From an uncultured Rhodospirillales bacterium (GTDB taxonomy: Bacteria; Pseudomonadota; Alphaproteobacteria; Acetobacterales; Acetobacteraceae), in assembly GCA_903865895.1 (NCBI GenBank), contig CAIPLM010000084.1:1-64000 (forward strand): a stretch of 64,000 nt of DNA. The letters run 5' to 3'. The notes below the pieces were generated by a model that saw only the letters and a program-made list of their open reading frames with translations, was not told where the DNA came from and searched no databases. How positions within the stretch are numbered: position 1 is the first letter of the stretch; the number at the start of each line of letters is the position of its first letter. A program made the translations under genes and the position numbers. Shown here in pieces: positions 25,236 to 34,700 of the stretch.

Positions 25236-27002
25236 CTATCTTGCCGCAATCCCCGCGTCGCGGAACACCCCCGGCGCATCACTCGGCCGGTCCAACTCCA
25301 CATGGCGCTGATGGAACGCCGCTACCGCCGGGTTATGGGCGATGGAAATCACCGTGGTGCCGGGCAGCCGCGCCCGCAGCAGCCCATACAGCGCCGCCTC
25401 GCTGGCGGGGTCGAGGCTCGCCGTCGCCTCGTCGAGAAACAGCCAGTCCGGCTTCACCAGCAGCGCGCGGCCGATCGACAGGCGCTGCTGCTCGCCGCCT
25501 GAGAGGCGCTGCGCCCAGGCATCCTCCTCGTCGAGCCGTGGCGCGAGCTGGCCCAGCCCCACCGCCTCCAGCGCCGCGCGCACCTCGCCGTCCGAGACGC
25601 TGTCGGCGCGCATCGGGTAGACCAGCGCATGGCGCAGCGTGCCAAGCGGCAAATAGGGCCGCTGCGGCAGGAACAGCGCCGTCCCGCCGCCCCGATGCAC
25701 GGTGCCGGCGCCAAACGGCCAAATGCCGGCCAGCGCGCGGAACAGCGTCGACTTGCCGGAGCCGGAACGCCCGGTGACGACGGTCCATTCCCCGCGATGG
25801 AAGGCGAGCGTGGCGCTCTCCGCCAGCGTCTGCCCGCTCGGCAGCGCCAGCGTCGCGCCCGCCAGCCCGAATTCCGCCTCATCGGCGATCGCCAGCGCCC
25901 CATGGGCACGCCGCGCCGCGATAATGGCGCGCTCGAAGGTGGCAAGCCGCTCCACCGTCGCCCGCCAACTCGCCAGCGACGAATAGGCACCGACGAACCA
26001 GCTCATCGCGCCCTGCACATTGCCGAACGCGTCCGCCGTCTGCGTCAAATCGCCCAGCGCCATCGCGCCCGAGAAATAGCGCGGCGCCGCCACCACGATG
26101 GGGAAAATGATCGCCACCTGGTTATACCCGGCGATCAGCGCGTTCAGCAGCTTGGTGCGCCGCATGATCTGCCACCAATTCGCCACCACCGCGGCGAACC
26201 GCCCTTCGAGCCCGCGATGCTCCTCCGCCTCGCCGCCATGCAGCGCGATCCCCTCGACATTCTCGCGCATCCGCACCAGCGCGAAGCGGAAATCCGCCTC
26301 CACCCGCTGCTGGCGGAAATTCAGCGCCGCGAGCGGCCGCCCGACCAGATGCGTCACCCATGAGCCCAACACCGAATAGACCAGCGCCACCCACACCATG
26401 TAGCCGGGGATGCTGTAGCCCATCACCGTCATCGCGCCCGACAGCCCCCAGAGAATGCCGAGAAAACTCGCCAAAGTGACGACGTTGGACAGCAGATCGA
26501 GGCTGAGGGCGAGGGAGTCGGTGACGAAGTTCGAGAGATCCTCGGCAATGCGCTGATCCGGGTTGTCGGTGCCGATCCCCTTGGCGTCCCCGGCGTGTTC
26601 CAGGCTGATCCGGTAATAGGCCCGCTCGGCGAGCCAGGAAGCCAGCAGCCGCTCCGTCATCCAGCGCCGCCAGCGAATGCGCAGCCACTGGTTGAGATAG
26701 GTGCGATAGACCGAGACCACGATGTAGAACCCGGCCACCACGCAGAAGCCGGGCATGAAGCCTTCCTTGTCCACCCGGTAGAAAAACAGCAGGTCAACGA
26801 AGCCCTGCCAGTCCTTGTCCTGCAGCGCATTATAGAAGGCGCGGTTCCAGAAATTCAGCACGACCGACATGCCGACCAGCGCGAGGTTCAGCACCACGAT
26901 GGCCGCGAGCAACCCGCGGGCCGACCAGCGTTCCTCGGAGGCAGCGAAATAGGGCTTGGCGAGACGCCAGGCGTCACGCAGGAAGGGAGCGAGGCCGCGC
27001 AT
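25236..27002 (-). CDS. ABC transporter ATP-binding/permease protein of the YddA/BacA-like family
   Basis: 588 residues: an N-terminal ABC_membrane_2 (SbmA/BacA-like) domain with about six membrane helices (for example LLAAIVVLNLALVGMSVVLN and GFCVVAGFYIVVSVY) and the family's NPDQRIAEDLSNF motif, then an ATPase with Walker A GRSGSGKST, signature LSGGEQQRLSIGRALL and Walker B WLFLDEATASLD. Relatives take up vitamin B12, antimicrobial peptides or very-long-chain acyl groups. It starts at ATG 27002 and is followed at a 37-base distance by the gamma-glutamyltransferase-like gene on the same strand; both may form one operon. Substrate unknown. Confidence 0.92.
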   Translation of the reverse strand: MRGLAPFLRDAWRLAKPYFAASEERWSARGLLAAIVVLNLALVGMSVVLNFWNRAFYNALQDKDWQGFVDLLFFYRVDKEGFMPGFCVVAGFYIVVSVYRTYLNQWLRIRWRRWMTERLLASWLAERAYYRISLEHAGDAKGIGTDNPDQRIAEDLSNFVTDSLALSLDLLSNVVTLASFLGILWGLSGAMTVMGYSIPGYMVWVALVYSVLGSWVTHLVGRPLAALNFRQQRVEADFRFALVRMRENVEGIALHGGEAEEHRGLEGRFAAVVANWWQIMRRTKLLNALIAGYNQVAIIFPIVVAAPRYFSGAMALGDLTQTADAFGNVQGAMSWFVGAYSSLASWRATVERLATFERAIIAARRAHGALAIADEAEFGLAGATLALPSGQTLAESATLAFHRGEWTVVTGRSGSGKSTLFRALAGIWPFGAGTVHRGGGTALFLPQRPYLPLGTLRHALVYPMRADSVSDGEVRAALEAVGLGQLAPRLDEEDAWAQRLSGGEQQRLSIGRALLVKPDWLFLDEATASLDPASEAALYGLLRARLPGTTVISIAHNPAVAAFHQRHVELDRPSDAPGVFRDAGIAAR

Positions 27003-27044
27003 GTTATCTCTCCTGAATGATCAGTCCGCTGCTCGGCAATATCT

Positions 27045-27090
27045 CCCTCTCCCGCGTTTGCGGGAGAGGGCCGGGGTGAGGGTGGCGCCT
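27045..27090. repeat. Short palindromic repeat, copy 3 (best preserved)
   Basis: Perfect eleven-base stem CCCTCTCCCGC/GCGGGAGAGGG (27045-27055 and 27060-27070) with loop GTTT, then CCGGGGTGAGGGTGGCGCC. It lies in the 124-base gap between the ABC protein and DUF1499 genes. Confidence 0.7.
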
Positions 27091-27126
27091 ATTGGGTGCC
27101 GTATCCGCCCAGGGCCGATCATTGCC

Positions 27127-27585
27127 TCAGTGGGCCGCGATGTCATTCTCGATCGCCGCGAGCCAGGCGATGACGCGGGCCTCGTTGACGCCGAAATCCT
27201 TGCGCCCATACACGCTGCGCGACCACAGGATCAGCCCGCCCTCCGGCGTCACCTGCACGGCGATAAGATCGGGATAATTGGCCATCGCGGACCGGGCGAC
27301 GAAATGGATCTGGCGGATATCGGCGAATTCCGCGTGCAGAAACATCCGCTCCTGCGCCATCGCCACCCGCTTCACCGCCGCATACAGCGCATCCGGCGGC
27401 GCCTTGAAGGCGGTCACCCGATCGGGCGCCGGCGCAAAACCCGCGGGAGCGGCAAGATAGGTGTTCGGCGTCGCCGGCCGCTCCAGCCGCGCCATGTCCA
27501 TCGGCGTCGGCACCGGCAATCCCTCGATGCCCTCCCCACCGCAGGCCGGGAACACCAGGCTCAGCAGCATCGGCAACAGCCGCAT
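27127..27585 (-). CDS. DUF1499 domain protein, probably exported or lipoprotein
   Basis: 152 residues. A short hydrophobic N-terminus with a cysteine (MRLLPMLLSLVFPAC) looks like a lipoprotein signal, although Phe at -3 is unusual. The rest is a DUF1499 domain: PATPNTYLAAP, YAAVKRVAMAQERM, IHFVARSAMANYPDLIAVQV and SRSVYGRKDFGVNEARVIAWL are its hallmark blocks. The function of the family is unknown. The ATG (27585) shares one base with the stop of the upstream DUF3253 gene (TGATG), indicating translational coupling. Confidence 0.87.
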   Translation of the reverse strand: MRLLPMLLSLVFPACGGEGIEGLPVPTPMDMARLERPATPNTYLAAPAGFAPAPDRVTAFKAPPDALYAAVKRVAMAQERMFLHAEFADIRQIHFVARSAMANYPDLIAVQVTPEGGLILWSRSVYGRKDFGVNEARVIAWLAAIENDIAAH

Positions 27586-27854
27586 CACGCCTCCTCGGCC
27601 GCGCGCGCACGCAGCCGGATCACGCCGCGCGCCTCGGCGGATGGCACCGGCTTGCCCTTGCGCAGAATATCGATGGCGCCCGCGTCCGACAGCCGGCACG
27701 CCGCGCGCCGCACGGCGGAGAGCTGCCGGCGCCACGCCTCGGGCGGCTCCGGCACCAAATGCTTGGCCACTTCGGCAGGATCGATCGACCGCGCCGGCCC
27801 GCAGGCGGCGGTCAGGCGGAGAATGGCGTCATCGATGGGTTTTGTATCGCTCAC
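27585..27854 (-). CDS. DUF3253 domain protein
   Basis: 89-residue, small, basic helical protein. The segments AILRLTAACGPARSIDPAEVAKHL and RRQLSAVRRAACRLSDAGAIDILRKGKPV give the winged-helix-like shape of DUF3253. The start is GTG at 27854 after GAGGGGT. The stop overlaps the DUF1499 start by one base. A nucleic-acid-binding role is suggested only by its fold. Confidence 0.85.
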   Translation of the reverse strand: MSDTKPIDDAILRLTAACGPARSIDPAEVAKHLVPEPPEAWRRQLSAVRRAACRLSDAGAIDILRKGKPVPSAEARGVIRLRARAAEEA

Positions 27855-27907
27855 ACCCCTCTATGTGTCGCTCCCGCGCGCCGATGCAAGCGCCGCGCAA
27901 CGATGGC

Positions 27908-28675
27908 TCACACCAGCACCCCCTGCCGCGGCAGCAGCGCGGCGCGCAGCGGCGGGCCGAACAGCGGCCCCTGGCCGAGATTGCAGCCGCAATGCGCGAG
28001 GAAGGCGCGCTGATGCTCGCTCTCCACCCCGTCGCCAATCACCGCGAGGTCCATCGTATGGGCGGTGGCGATGGCGGCGCGGGCGATCGCGGCATCCTCC
28101 CGGTCCCCCGGCAGGCCACGCACCAAGGTCCGGGCGAGCTTGACGGCGGTCAGCGGCAGACGCCGCAGCAGGGTCAGACTGCTCACCCCCACGCCGAACC
28201 CATCAATGCACAACCCCACCCCGAGATCGCGCAGCGCCGACAGCACCAGCAGCCCGTCCGCGTCGATCTCCACCAACATCGCCTCGCCGAGCAGCAACTC
28301 CAGCCGATCCCCCGGCAGCCCCGTCGCCGCCAGCGCCGCCCCCACCAGCCCGAGCAGCCGGTCAGACCGGGTGATCTCCTCCGCCAGCGCCACCGACAGC
28401 ACCTCGCGCGGCCCCGCGCCGCCATGGTGCAGAAACGCCTGGATCAGCCCGGCCAGCGGCGGCTGGCGGGCGGCGTGGCGCGTGCACACCGCCTCCGCCC
28501 CAGCCGGCCGGTCATCGGCGAGGCTGTGCCGCCGGAGGAACTGCACCGCCGCATCGCCCGCCATCGGCTCCGGCGACATTCGATCCGCCATGGCATAGGC
28601 GGCATGCGGCCGCCCCGGCCGCCGCACACGGTCCGGCTGGGAGGGAAGGGGGGCACGCGGCGAAATGGCGATCAT
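27908..28675 (-). CDS. Degenerate EAL-domain protein
   Basis: 255 residues. An EAL phosphodiesterase fold is recognisable from LELLLGEAMLVEID, IDGFGVGVSSLTLLRRLPLTAVKLARTLVRG and VIGDGVESEHQRAFLAHCGCNLGQGPLFG. Yet the catalytic set is broken: no EAL triad, DDFG is DGFG, the KLD/KID motif is KLA, and the AEGVE glutamate is changed to GDGVE. It should not hydrolyse c-di-GMP; a binding or protein-interaction role is likelier. The start ATG 28675 is preceded by GAGAG; the frame beyond begins with TTG. It is divergent from the gene at 28875, with a structured 199-base region between. Confidence 0.85.
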   Translation of the reverse strand: MIAISPRAPLPSQPDRVRRPGRPHAAYAMADRMSPEPMAGDAAVQFLRRHSLADDRPAGAEAVCTRHAARQPPLAGLIQAFLHHGGAGPREVLSVALAEEITRSDRLLGLVGAALAATGLPGDRLELLLGEAMLVEIDADGLLVLSALRDLGVGLCIDGFGVGVSSLTLLRRLPLTAVKLARTLVRGLPGDREDAAIARAAIATAHTMDLAVIGDGVESEHQRAFLAHCGCNLGQGPLFGPPLRAALLPRQGVLV

Positions 28676-28742
28676 GGCATCTCTCAAAATCTGAACCTGC
28701 GTCCATTTTTCCGGGATGAAGCTTGACCAAGTATGAACGCCA

Positions 28743-28798
28743 GTCTCACGAGATCGGCACCGTGCCAGCGCCTGGCACAGCGCCGCCGCTGGTGAGAC
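28743..28798. promoter_or_regulatory. Nested inverted repeats in a divergent intergenic region
   Basis: Inner perfect repeat GTGCCAG-CGC-CTGGCAC (28762-28778); a second small repeat GGCAC-C-GTGCC overlaps its left arm. Outer arms GTCTCAC (28743-28749) and GTGAGAC (28792-28798) are complementary and extend imperfectly (CCAGTCTCACGAG against CTGGTGAGACCGG). It lies between the EAL-like gene and the helical protein gene. Either an operator or a structured RNA element is possible. Confidence 0.45.
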
Positions 28799-28874
28799 CG
28801 GGTTGCCCGGCTTTAAGACCGTCTTTACCGCTGCGCGCCATGCTCCCGCCTCCCGTCACGTTATCGGAACGGCC

Positions 28875-29924
28875 ATGCACGCCCCCGACGCAGATATAGA
28901 CACCCCGTTCGAAGACCCCCCGGCCGAGGCCGAGCCCGGCCCGGTGCTGTGCATCCTCGCGCATCCCCTGTTCAACCGCCTCGGCAACATCGCCTTCCGC
29001 CGCGCCGATACCGACGGCACGCCGCTGATGATCGTGCCCTTCGGCGAGCGCGAGGCCGGCCTGCCGCTGCGCAGCCTGCAACAGGCCTTCGCCATCCCCG
29101 ATGAAAGCGAGGATGGCCGCATGCTCGGCCTGATCGCCGAAAGCCTCGACTACATCACCAGCCTCCATATCGGCGACGCGCTGCCGGACGAGGTCACCAC
29201 TGGCGGCGCCAGCTGGCAACCGAGCGAGGCGCACCGCCACACCGCCGGCACCCGCATCCGCCTGCAACTCCTCGCCTGGCTCGATCCCGAGATGGCGCGC
29301 GACGCCTCCCGCGCCGGCGGCATCGAGGCGCGCATCGAGACCGACCCTGCGCTCAAATCCCGCATCCAGGCCGCCTTCCGCGAGGCCGCCAAGGCGCTCG
29401 ACCTCCCCGATGGCGATGCCGTCATCGCCATCGTCTCCCGCCTCACCGAGGAGCTCGCCTTCATCGAGGCCCTGCGCGAACGCCTGCTCGCCCGCGTCAC
29501 CGATCTCGGCGCCCGCCTCGGCCTGATCGGCCGCGGCTTCAACCGGCAGGACGCCAAGCGCCGCGAGGTGCTGACCCAGGTGCAGCGCCTGATGCGCACC
29601 GCCATCACCCAGTTCCGCGCCCGCTTCGAGGATATCGACGCGCAAACCGGCGAAATCATCGCCACCCTGCGCAACGCCGACAGCCAGATCGCCTATATCC
29701 GCTCAAATCGTGACGCCATCTACCGCAGCCTGCGCGCCTGGGAGCCGCTGCTCACCCAATGGGCCAAGGCATCCCGCGATGCCAGCGCCGACCACTGGCA
29801 CGCCATCGAGGAAACCTACCAGTTCCTCGCCCGCCGCTATCTGCCGGTCAGCGAATGGCCCAACTTCAACTCGCTCCGCCAGGGCGGCGCCCCGCGCAAA
29901 CCGGCCAACGCCATGGCGTGGTGA
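28875..29924 (+). CDS. Uncharacterised helical (coiled-coil-rich) cytoplasmic protein
   Basis: 349 residues, no signal or membrane segments. The N-terminal 100 residues are mixed (VLCILAHPLFNRLGNIAFRRAD). From about residue 150 the sequence is strongly helical with heptad-like Leu/Ile spacing (IVSRLTEELAFIEALRERLLARV and VLTQVQRLMRTAITQFRARFED), and it ends in a proline-rich strand. I do not recognise a family. The start at 28875 is chosen because the preceding frame is uncharacteristic; GGAAC before it is a weak ribosome site. It is divergent from the degenerate EAL gene. Confidence 0.75.
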   Translation: MHAPDADIDTPFEDPPAEAEPGPVLCILAHPLFNRLGNIAFRRADTDGTPLMIVPFGEREAGLPLRSLQQAFAIPDESEDGRMLGLIAESLDYITSLHIGDALPDEVTTGGASWQPSEAHRHTAGTRIRLQLLAWLDPEMARDASRAGGIEARIETDPALKSRIQAAFREAAKALDLPDGDAVIAIVSRLTEELAFIEALRERLLARVTDLGARLGLIGRGFNRQDAKRREVLTQVQRLMRTAITQFRARFEDIDAQTGEIIATLRNADSQIAYIRSNRDAIYRSLRAWEPLLTQWAKASRDASADHWHAIEETYQFLARRYLPVSEWPNFNSLRQGGAPRKPANAMAW

Positions 29925-29987
29925 GCAAAGGCTTTTCCCCCACCCGGCGCCGCCGCATCATCGCGTTCTGCCCGCGGAGGAATTGCC

Positions 29988-30920
29988 ATGCCCGAGTCAC
30001 CCATCACAAAAGTCGCCGTCATCGGCGCCGGCACCATCGGCGCCAGCTGGACCGCCGCCTTCCTCAGCCGCGGTCTCGAGGTCGTCGCCTATGACCCCTC
30101 GCCCAACGCGCCGGACCTGATCCGCCGCACCATCGATGCCGCCTGGCCCATCCTCCTACGCCTCGGCGCCACCCCAGGCGCCGACCCCACGAAATGGCGC
30201 TTCGAGACCGACCCGGTGCGCGCCGTCGTGGGCGCCCAGTTCGTGCAGGAGAGCGCCCCCGAGCGCTACGAGGTAAAGGCCACCCTGCTGCCGCCGATCT
30301 CCGCGGTGCTGGGGCCGGAGGTGGTGATCGCCTCCTCCTCCTCCGGCCTGCTCGGCTCCCGCCTGCGCGAGGGCTGCCGCCACCCCGGCCGCGTCCTGGT
30401 CGGCCACCCCTTCAACCCGCCGCATCTGATCCCCCTCGTCGAGGTCGTCAGCGGCCCGGGCACCGACCCCGCAGCCGTTGCCCGCGCGATGGAATTCTAC
30501 CGCGCCGCCGGCAAATACCCGATCGAGATCCGCAAGGAGGTGCCGGGCCACCTCGCCAACCGCCTCCAGGCCGCATTGTGGCGCGAGGCGGTGCATCTGG
30601 TGGCCGACGGAGTGGCCAGCGTGGCCGACGTCGATGCCGCCATCAGCGAGGGGCCGGGCCTGCGCTGGGCGCTGATGGGCCCCCACGCCACCTTCCACCT
30701 CGCCGGCGGTGAAGGCGGCATGGCCCATTTCATGGACCATCTGATGCCCGCGGTGACAAGCTGGTGGGCCGATCTCGGCGAACCCAAAGTCACCCCCGAT
30801 CTCGCCGCCCAACTCGTCGCGGGGGTGGCCGAGGAAGTCGACGGCAAGACGGTCCCGGAACTGGCGGCGCGGCGCGATGCCTTCCTCACCGCGCTGCTGG
30901 AACTGCGCCGGCGCACATGA
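29988..30920 (+). CDS. 3-hydroxyacyl-CoA dehydrogenase-family NAD-dependent oxidoreductase (carnitine dehydrogenase-like)
   Basis: 310 residues. The NAD site is GAGTIGASW (residues 13-21) with an acidic residue at VVAYDPSP; the catalytic region has SSSSGLLGS and the catalytic His in GHPFNPPHLIPLVEVV, then GKYPIEIRKEVPGHLANRLQAA. This set occurs in L-carnitine dehydrogenase and in lambda-crystallin-type L-gulonate dehydrogenases as well as hydroxybutyryl-CoA dehydrogenases. The start is ATG 29988 after GGAGGAATTGCC. It overlaps the HD-protein gene by four bases (ATGA). The substrate is a 3-hydroxy acid or its CoA ester; I favour carnitine or another free 3-hydroxy acid. Confidence 0.87.
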   Translation: MPESPITKVAVIGAGTIGASWTAAFLSRGLEVVAYDPSPNAPDLIRRTIDAAWPILLRLGATPGADPTKWRFETDPVRAVVGAQFVQESAPERYEVKATLLPPISAVLGPEVVIASSSSGLLGSRLREGCRHPGRVLVGHPFNPPHLIPLVEVVSGPGTDPAAVARAMEFYRAAGKYPIEIRKEVPGHLANRLQAALWREAVHLVADGVASVADVDAAISEGPGLRWALMGPHATFHLAGGEGGMAHFMDHLMPAVTSWWADLGEPKVTPDLAAQLVAGVAEEVDGKTVPELAARRDAFLTALLELRRRT

Positions 30921-31558
30921 GCGACCCCTTCGCCACCCTGGTAGCCGACTTCGCCGCTGATCTGCCGGCCGGCGACGACGGTGCGCATGACATGGCCCAT
31001 ATCGGCCGCGTTTGGGCCAATGCGCGGCGCATCGCCGCCGGGGAGGGCGGCGATATCGCCCTGCTCGCCGCAGCCGTGCTGCTGCATGACTGCGTGCATG
31101 TCGAGAAATCCTCGCCCTTGCGCAGCCAGGCCTCCCGCCTGGCCGCCGAGCGCGCCTCCTCCCTCCTCACCGCCCGCGGCTGGGCAGCCGATCGCATCGA
31201 AGCCATCGCCCACGCCATCGCCGCCCACAGCTTCTCGGCCGGCCTCACCCCCGAGACGCTGGAAGCCAAAATCCTGCAGGACGCCGACCGGCTGGACGCC
31301 ATAGGCTGCATCGGCATCGCCCGCTGCTTCTACACGGCGGGACGCATGGGCTCAGCGCTCTACCATCCCGAAGACCCTGCCGCCACGAACCGCCCACTCG
31401 ATGACCGCAACTACGCGCTCGACCATTTCCGCGCCAAGCTGCTGAAACTTTCCGACGGCTTCCAGTCCGCCACCGGCGCCCGCATGGCCCAGGAGCGCAC
31501 CCGCGTGCTCACGAATTTCGTGGCCGCGTTCGAGGAGGAGGTCGGTTGCAATCAGTGA
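30917..31558 (+). CDS. HD-domain phosphohydrolase (YedJ-like)
   Basis: 213 residues. The metal ligands of the HD domain are visible as HDMAHIGRVW, then HD in VLLHDCVHVEK, and a late Asp in KILQDADRLDAIG. The order His - HisAsp - Asp and the IARCFYTAGRMGSALYHPEDP segment match the YedJ/YpgQ group of small nucleotide or phosphate-ester hydrolases. ATG 30917 is in ATGA overlap with the dehydrogenase stop, so the pair is one translational unit. The reason for that pairing is not clear. Substrate unknown. Confidence 0.88.
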   Translation: MSDPFATLVADFAADLPAGDDGAHDMAHIGRVWANARRIAAGEGGDIALLAAAVLLHDCVHVEKSSPLRSQASRLAAERASSLLTARGWAADRIEAIAHAIAAHSFSAGLTPETLEAKILQDADRLDAIGCIGIARCFYTAGRMGSALYHPEDPAATNRPLDDRNYALDHFRAKLLKLSDGFQSATGARMAQERTRVLTNFVAAFEEEVGCNQ

Positions 31559-31669
31559 TACTACAGACGAATATTATATCGATATTGAAACATATATGAC
31601 CAATTTGGTGGAAGGTGTTTCAGCGTCGTCGGCCGCAGGCAACAGCATGGCAGGGCAGCGGGGCAGGGG

Positions 31670-31700
31670 AGCTGGTTTAGCGCCCGGCCGGGCTCCAGCT
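31670..31700 (-). terminator. Stem-loop at the 3' end of the RTX gene
   Basis: Outer arms AGCTGG/CCAGCT (31670-31675, 31695-31700) enclose a perfect palindrome GCCCGGCCGGGC (31682-31693). It overlaps the stop codon of the RTX gene and lies on the opposite side from the AT-rich stretch 31559-31610. No clear T-tract. The rest of 31559-31698 shows no gene. Confidence 0.4.
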
Positions 31701-34700
31701 ACACAAATTGGTAGTCCCGCAGGGTGATCATCGGGGCATTGGAAAAGTGGATCATCTCCGAAGCTCCCCCGCCGGCCGGCGTAACCCGCCAGTCCGTCGC
31801 ATCCAGTTTGACGAAGCTGGCGCCGCCAGCAGGCTGACCAAAGCCGGCGAATTTGATCCGATCAATCCCAGGCACGAAATCGGTGATAGTGGCGCCACCC
31901 GCTGTGCCAACGGTGAAAATGAAACGGTCAGCCCCACCACCACCGGTCAAAATGTCCCCTCCGCCGCCGCCCACGATGATGTCATTCCCGCCACCACCAA
32001 TGATGCTGTCAGGCTTGGCAGAACCGGTAAGCGTCGCGCCCGTGCTGCTGCCCGCGTTGCTGATGGTCCAGCCTGATGCACCCATCGTCGCGGCGACGTT
32101 GGCGTTGAAACCGGCGGCAAATATGGTGGCGCTACCGTCATTCGATGAAGCTGCGCCACCAATCCAGCTTTGCGCCAATGTGGCCCGAACCGACGCACCG
32201 GCCGATACCTGAACAATGTCGGGCCCACCCCGGCCGAGGTCGGTAATGGTGTCACTGCCCGCGTCCACGACGAACCGATCAACGCCGGGTCCACCGGTCA
32301 TGGTGTCGTCCCCCGCTCCGCCGGTCAGCGTATCATTCCCTGCCCCGCCATTCAGCGAGTCATTGCCGCCACCGCCATAGATCGTGTCGTCGCCGCCGCC
32401 ACCGCGCAGATCATTCGCGGCGCCATCCCCGGTGATGACATTGGCGAGGCCATTGCCCCACCCCTTCTGCGCCACGCCAGTGAGGGTGAGGTTCTCGACA
32501 TTGGCGGGCAGCACATAGTTGATCGAGGCGATCACCGTGTCAGTGCCCCAGCCGACGCCTTCGGTGAACGTATCCGTGGGTGCGTTGACGAAGTACGTGT
32601 CGTCCCCTGCAAATGTCAGCATCGAGCCACCGCTGCCGTCAGGGGCGACGAGGGCGATCGGGTTGACCATGTCCACAGCCGCGACGGGAAATGCGAGGTC
32701 CGGCTCACCGCTACGATGGACAACCAGGTTGGAGCCGACGAAGGCGGCCGAGGCAACGCCGATACCGGCGAGATCGACGCGGTCGGATTGGGCGAGGTGG
32801 GTGAGTTTGTTGGTGAAATTGGTCGGGGTATCCACGATCAGCGTGGCGTTGGGTCCGCTGAAGGCGAAGGCATCGTGCTGATAGAAGCCGGCGAAGGCGG
32901 CGGTGGCCTCGGCGGTGGCGCCTGCGGCGATGTTAATCGCGGTGCCGGCTGCCACCCGTCCGGCAAGCACGAGGGTGCCGCCTGAGGCTTCGAGCAGGCC
33001 AGTGGGCGAGATCGAGCCGCCGATGGTCCCATGACCGGTGATGGTGCCGCCGTCCTGGATCTTGATCGCATTAGGGCCGCTGAGGTTGCCGGCGAGCTGG
33101 AGGGTGCCGCTTATCTGCGCGTAGGAGTTGCTGAACGCGTTGGGGATCGTGTTGTCGCCAACCATACGCCACGTGGCGCCCGCATCGACGCCGAGGAACT
33201 TGAAGTTCCGGAATTCGGTGCCGAGACCGGTGATGGTGCCGATGGATGTAGCGGACGACAGATGGAGCGCGGCGCCATAGCTGGGGGCGGTTGGGGCGAC
33301 GACGGTCCCGATGAAGGCGTAGCCGGGCAGAAGAGTGAGGTCGAGCGGACTGGTGGCCGCGACCGCCGTTCCGCTGGTGCCTACGATGGTGCCGCTGTTG
33401 ACGAGCTTCGTGGTGGTGGTGAAGTTGGCCGAGATCCCGATGGCGCCGGTGATCAGGCCGGCATTGTCGATGGAGACGTTGCTGCCCTCAACGTGAATAC
33501 CCGCACCGGCCCCCTGGATGGTGCCACTGGCGAGGTTATGGATTGTGGTGACACTGTTGACGAGGACGCCATAGCTGCCAACAGCGTCGCCGCGGATGAT
33601 GCCGCTGTTGGTGATGGTGGCGCCCTGGGTGTGGACGCCGTTGGCCATGCCCTCGATCAGGCCGCTGTTGTCGAGGCTCCCGGCGAGCCGCACGCCATAG
33701 GCGGCAGTTCCACCGATGGCGATGATGCTGCCGGTGTTGGTAATGGTCTCGATCGCGGAGCCGCCATTGAGGAAGACCGACACGCCAACGCCAATGGAGC
33801 CTGTAGCGGTGACCAGACCAGCGTTGGCGAGCGTCCCGGCGGCGTTGCTGGGGTGCAGGAGGCCGTAGCGGGTGCCGGTGATGGTGCCGGACGTGGCGTT
33901 GGTCACGAAGGAGCGGGTGTTGTCGGCGATGCCGGCGCCCGACGCGCCGGTGCCGGCGATCGTCGCGCGATTGTCGATCTTGATGTCGCTGACCTGTACG
34001 AGTACTCCATACTTGGCACCGGCCATCAGCGCGGTAGTGTTCGCGAGACCGTTGACAATACTCCCGGCACTGGCAGTGGACGCACCGGTGCCAGAGAGGC
34101 GGACGGCAGAAGCAACCGTGCCGGCAATGCTGCCGTCGTTGGCAAGGGTGAAGGGTTTGCCGGCGACCCCATCCCCGTCGACGTTGACGCCAGTGGCGCC
34201 TTGAATGACGCCGGAGGACGCGTTGGTGACGTTGCTGCCGGAGTAGCCGTCGACCGCGGCATATTGGCCGCCGAAAACTGTGTTGGGGTTTTCGACGGTA
34301 CCGTAATTGAGCACGATGCCGCCGGTTTTCACCGCAAAGCTGGCGCCAGCGGGGCCGCGGATGAGGGCGGCATGGGAGGTGGGCGAGCCGTTGGTGATGC
34401 CGCTGCCGGAGATGGTGACATTGGCGACGCCGAGGATGGTGCCGAGATTCGTGATCGACGATGATGCGATCACGGACCCATTGATCCGGGCGAGGGTGGT
34501 GTCACCGTAGCCGTTGCGCACGAGGTCGGTACCCACGACCGCGCCGGTCAGAGTTCCGGCGTTGTCGACAGTGGAGACGCTGCGAACGGCGTCGATGCTG
34601 CCGGAAATGGCGCCGGTATTGAGGAGACGGTTGCCGGTGCCGCCAGAATAGGACGCGACACCGAAGCCGGTGTTGGCGAATGCGGGGCCGGCGGCATTGC

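Noticed and set aside
24068-25777. 569-codon plus-strand frame over the gamma-glutamyltransferase and ABC genes
   Set aside because: It crosses a gene boundary on the other strand and carries no recognisable domain.
28762-28784. CTGGCAC in the inner palindrome considered as a sigma-54 -24 element
   Set aside because: At the required distance there is CGCC instead of TTGC, and no sigma-54 activator is adjacent.
33031-34464. 477-codon plus-strand frame inside the RTX gene
   Set aside because: The Gly/Asp/Ala-rich product mirrors the repeat structure of the minus-strand RTX gene and has no start context.
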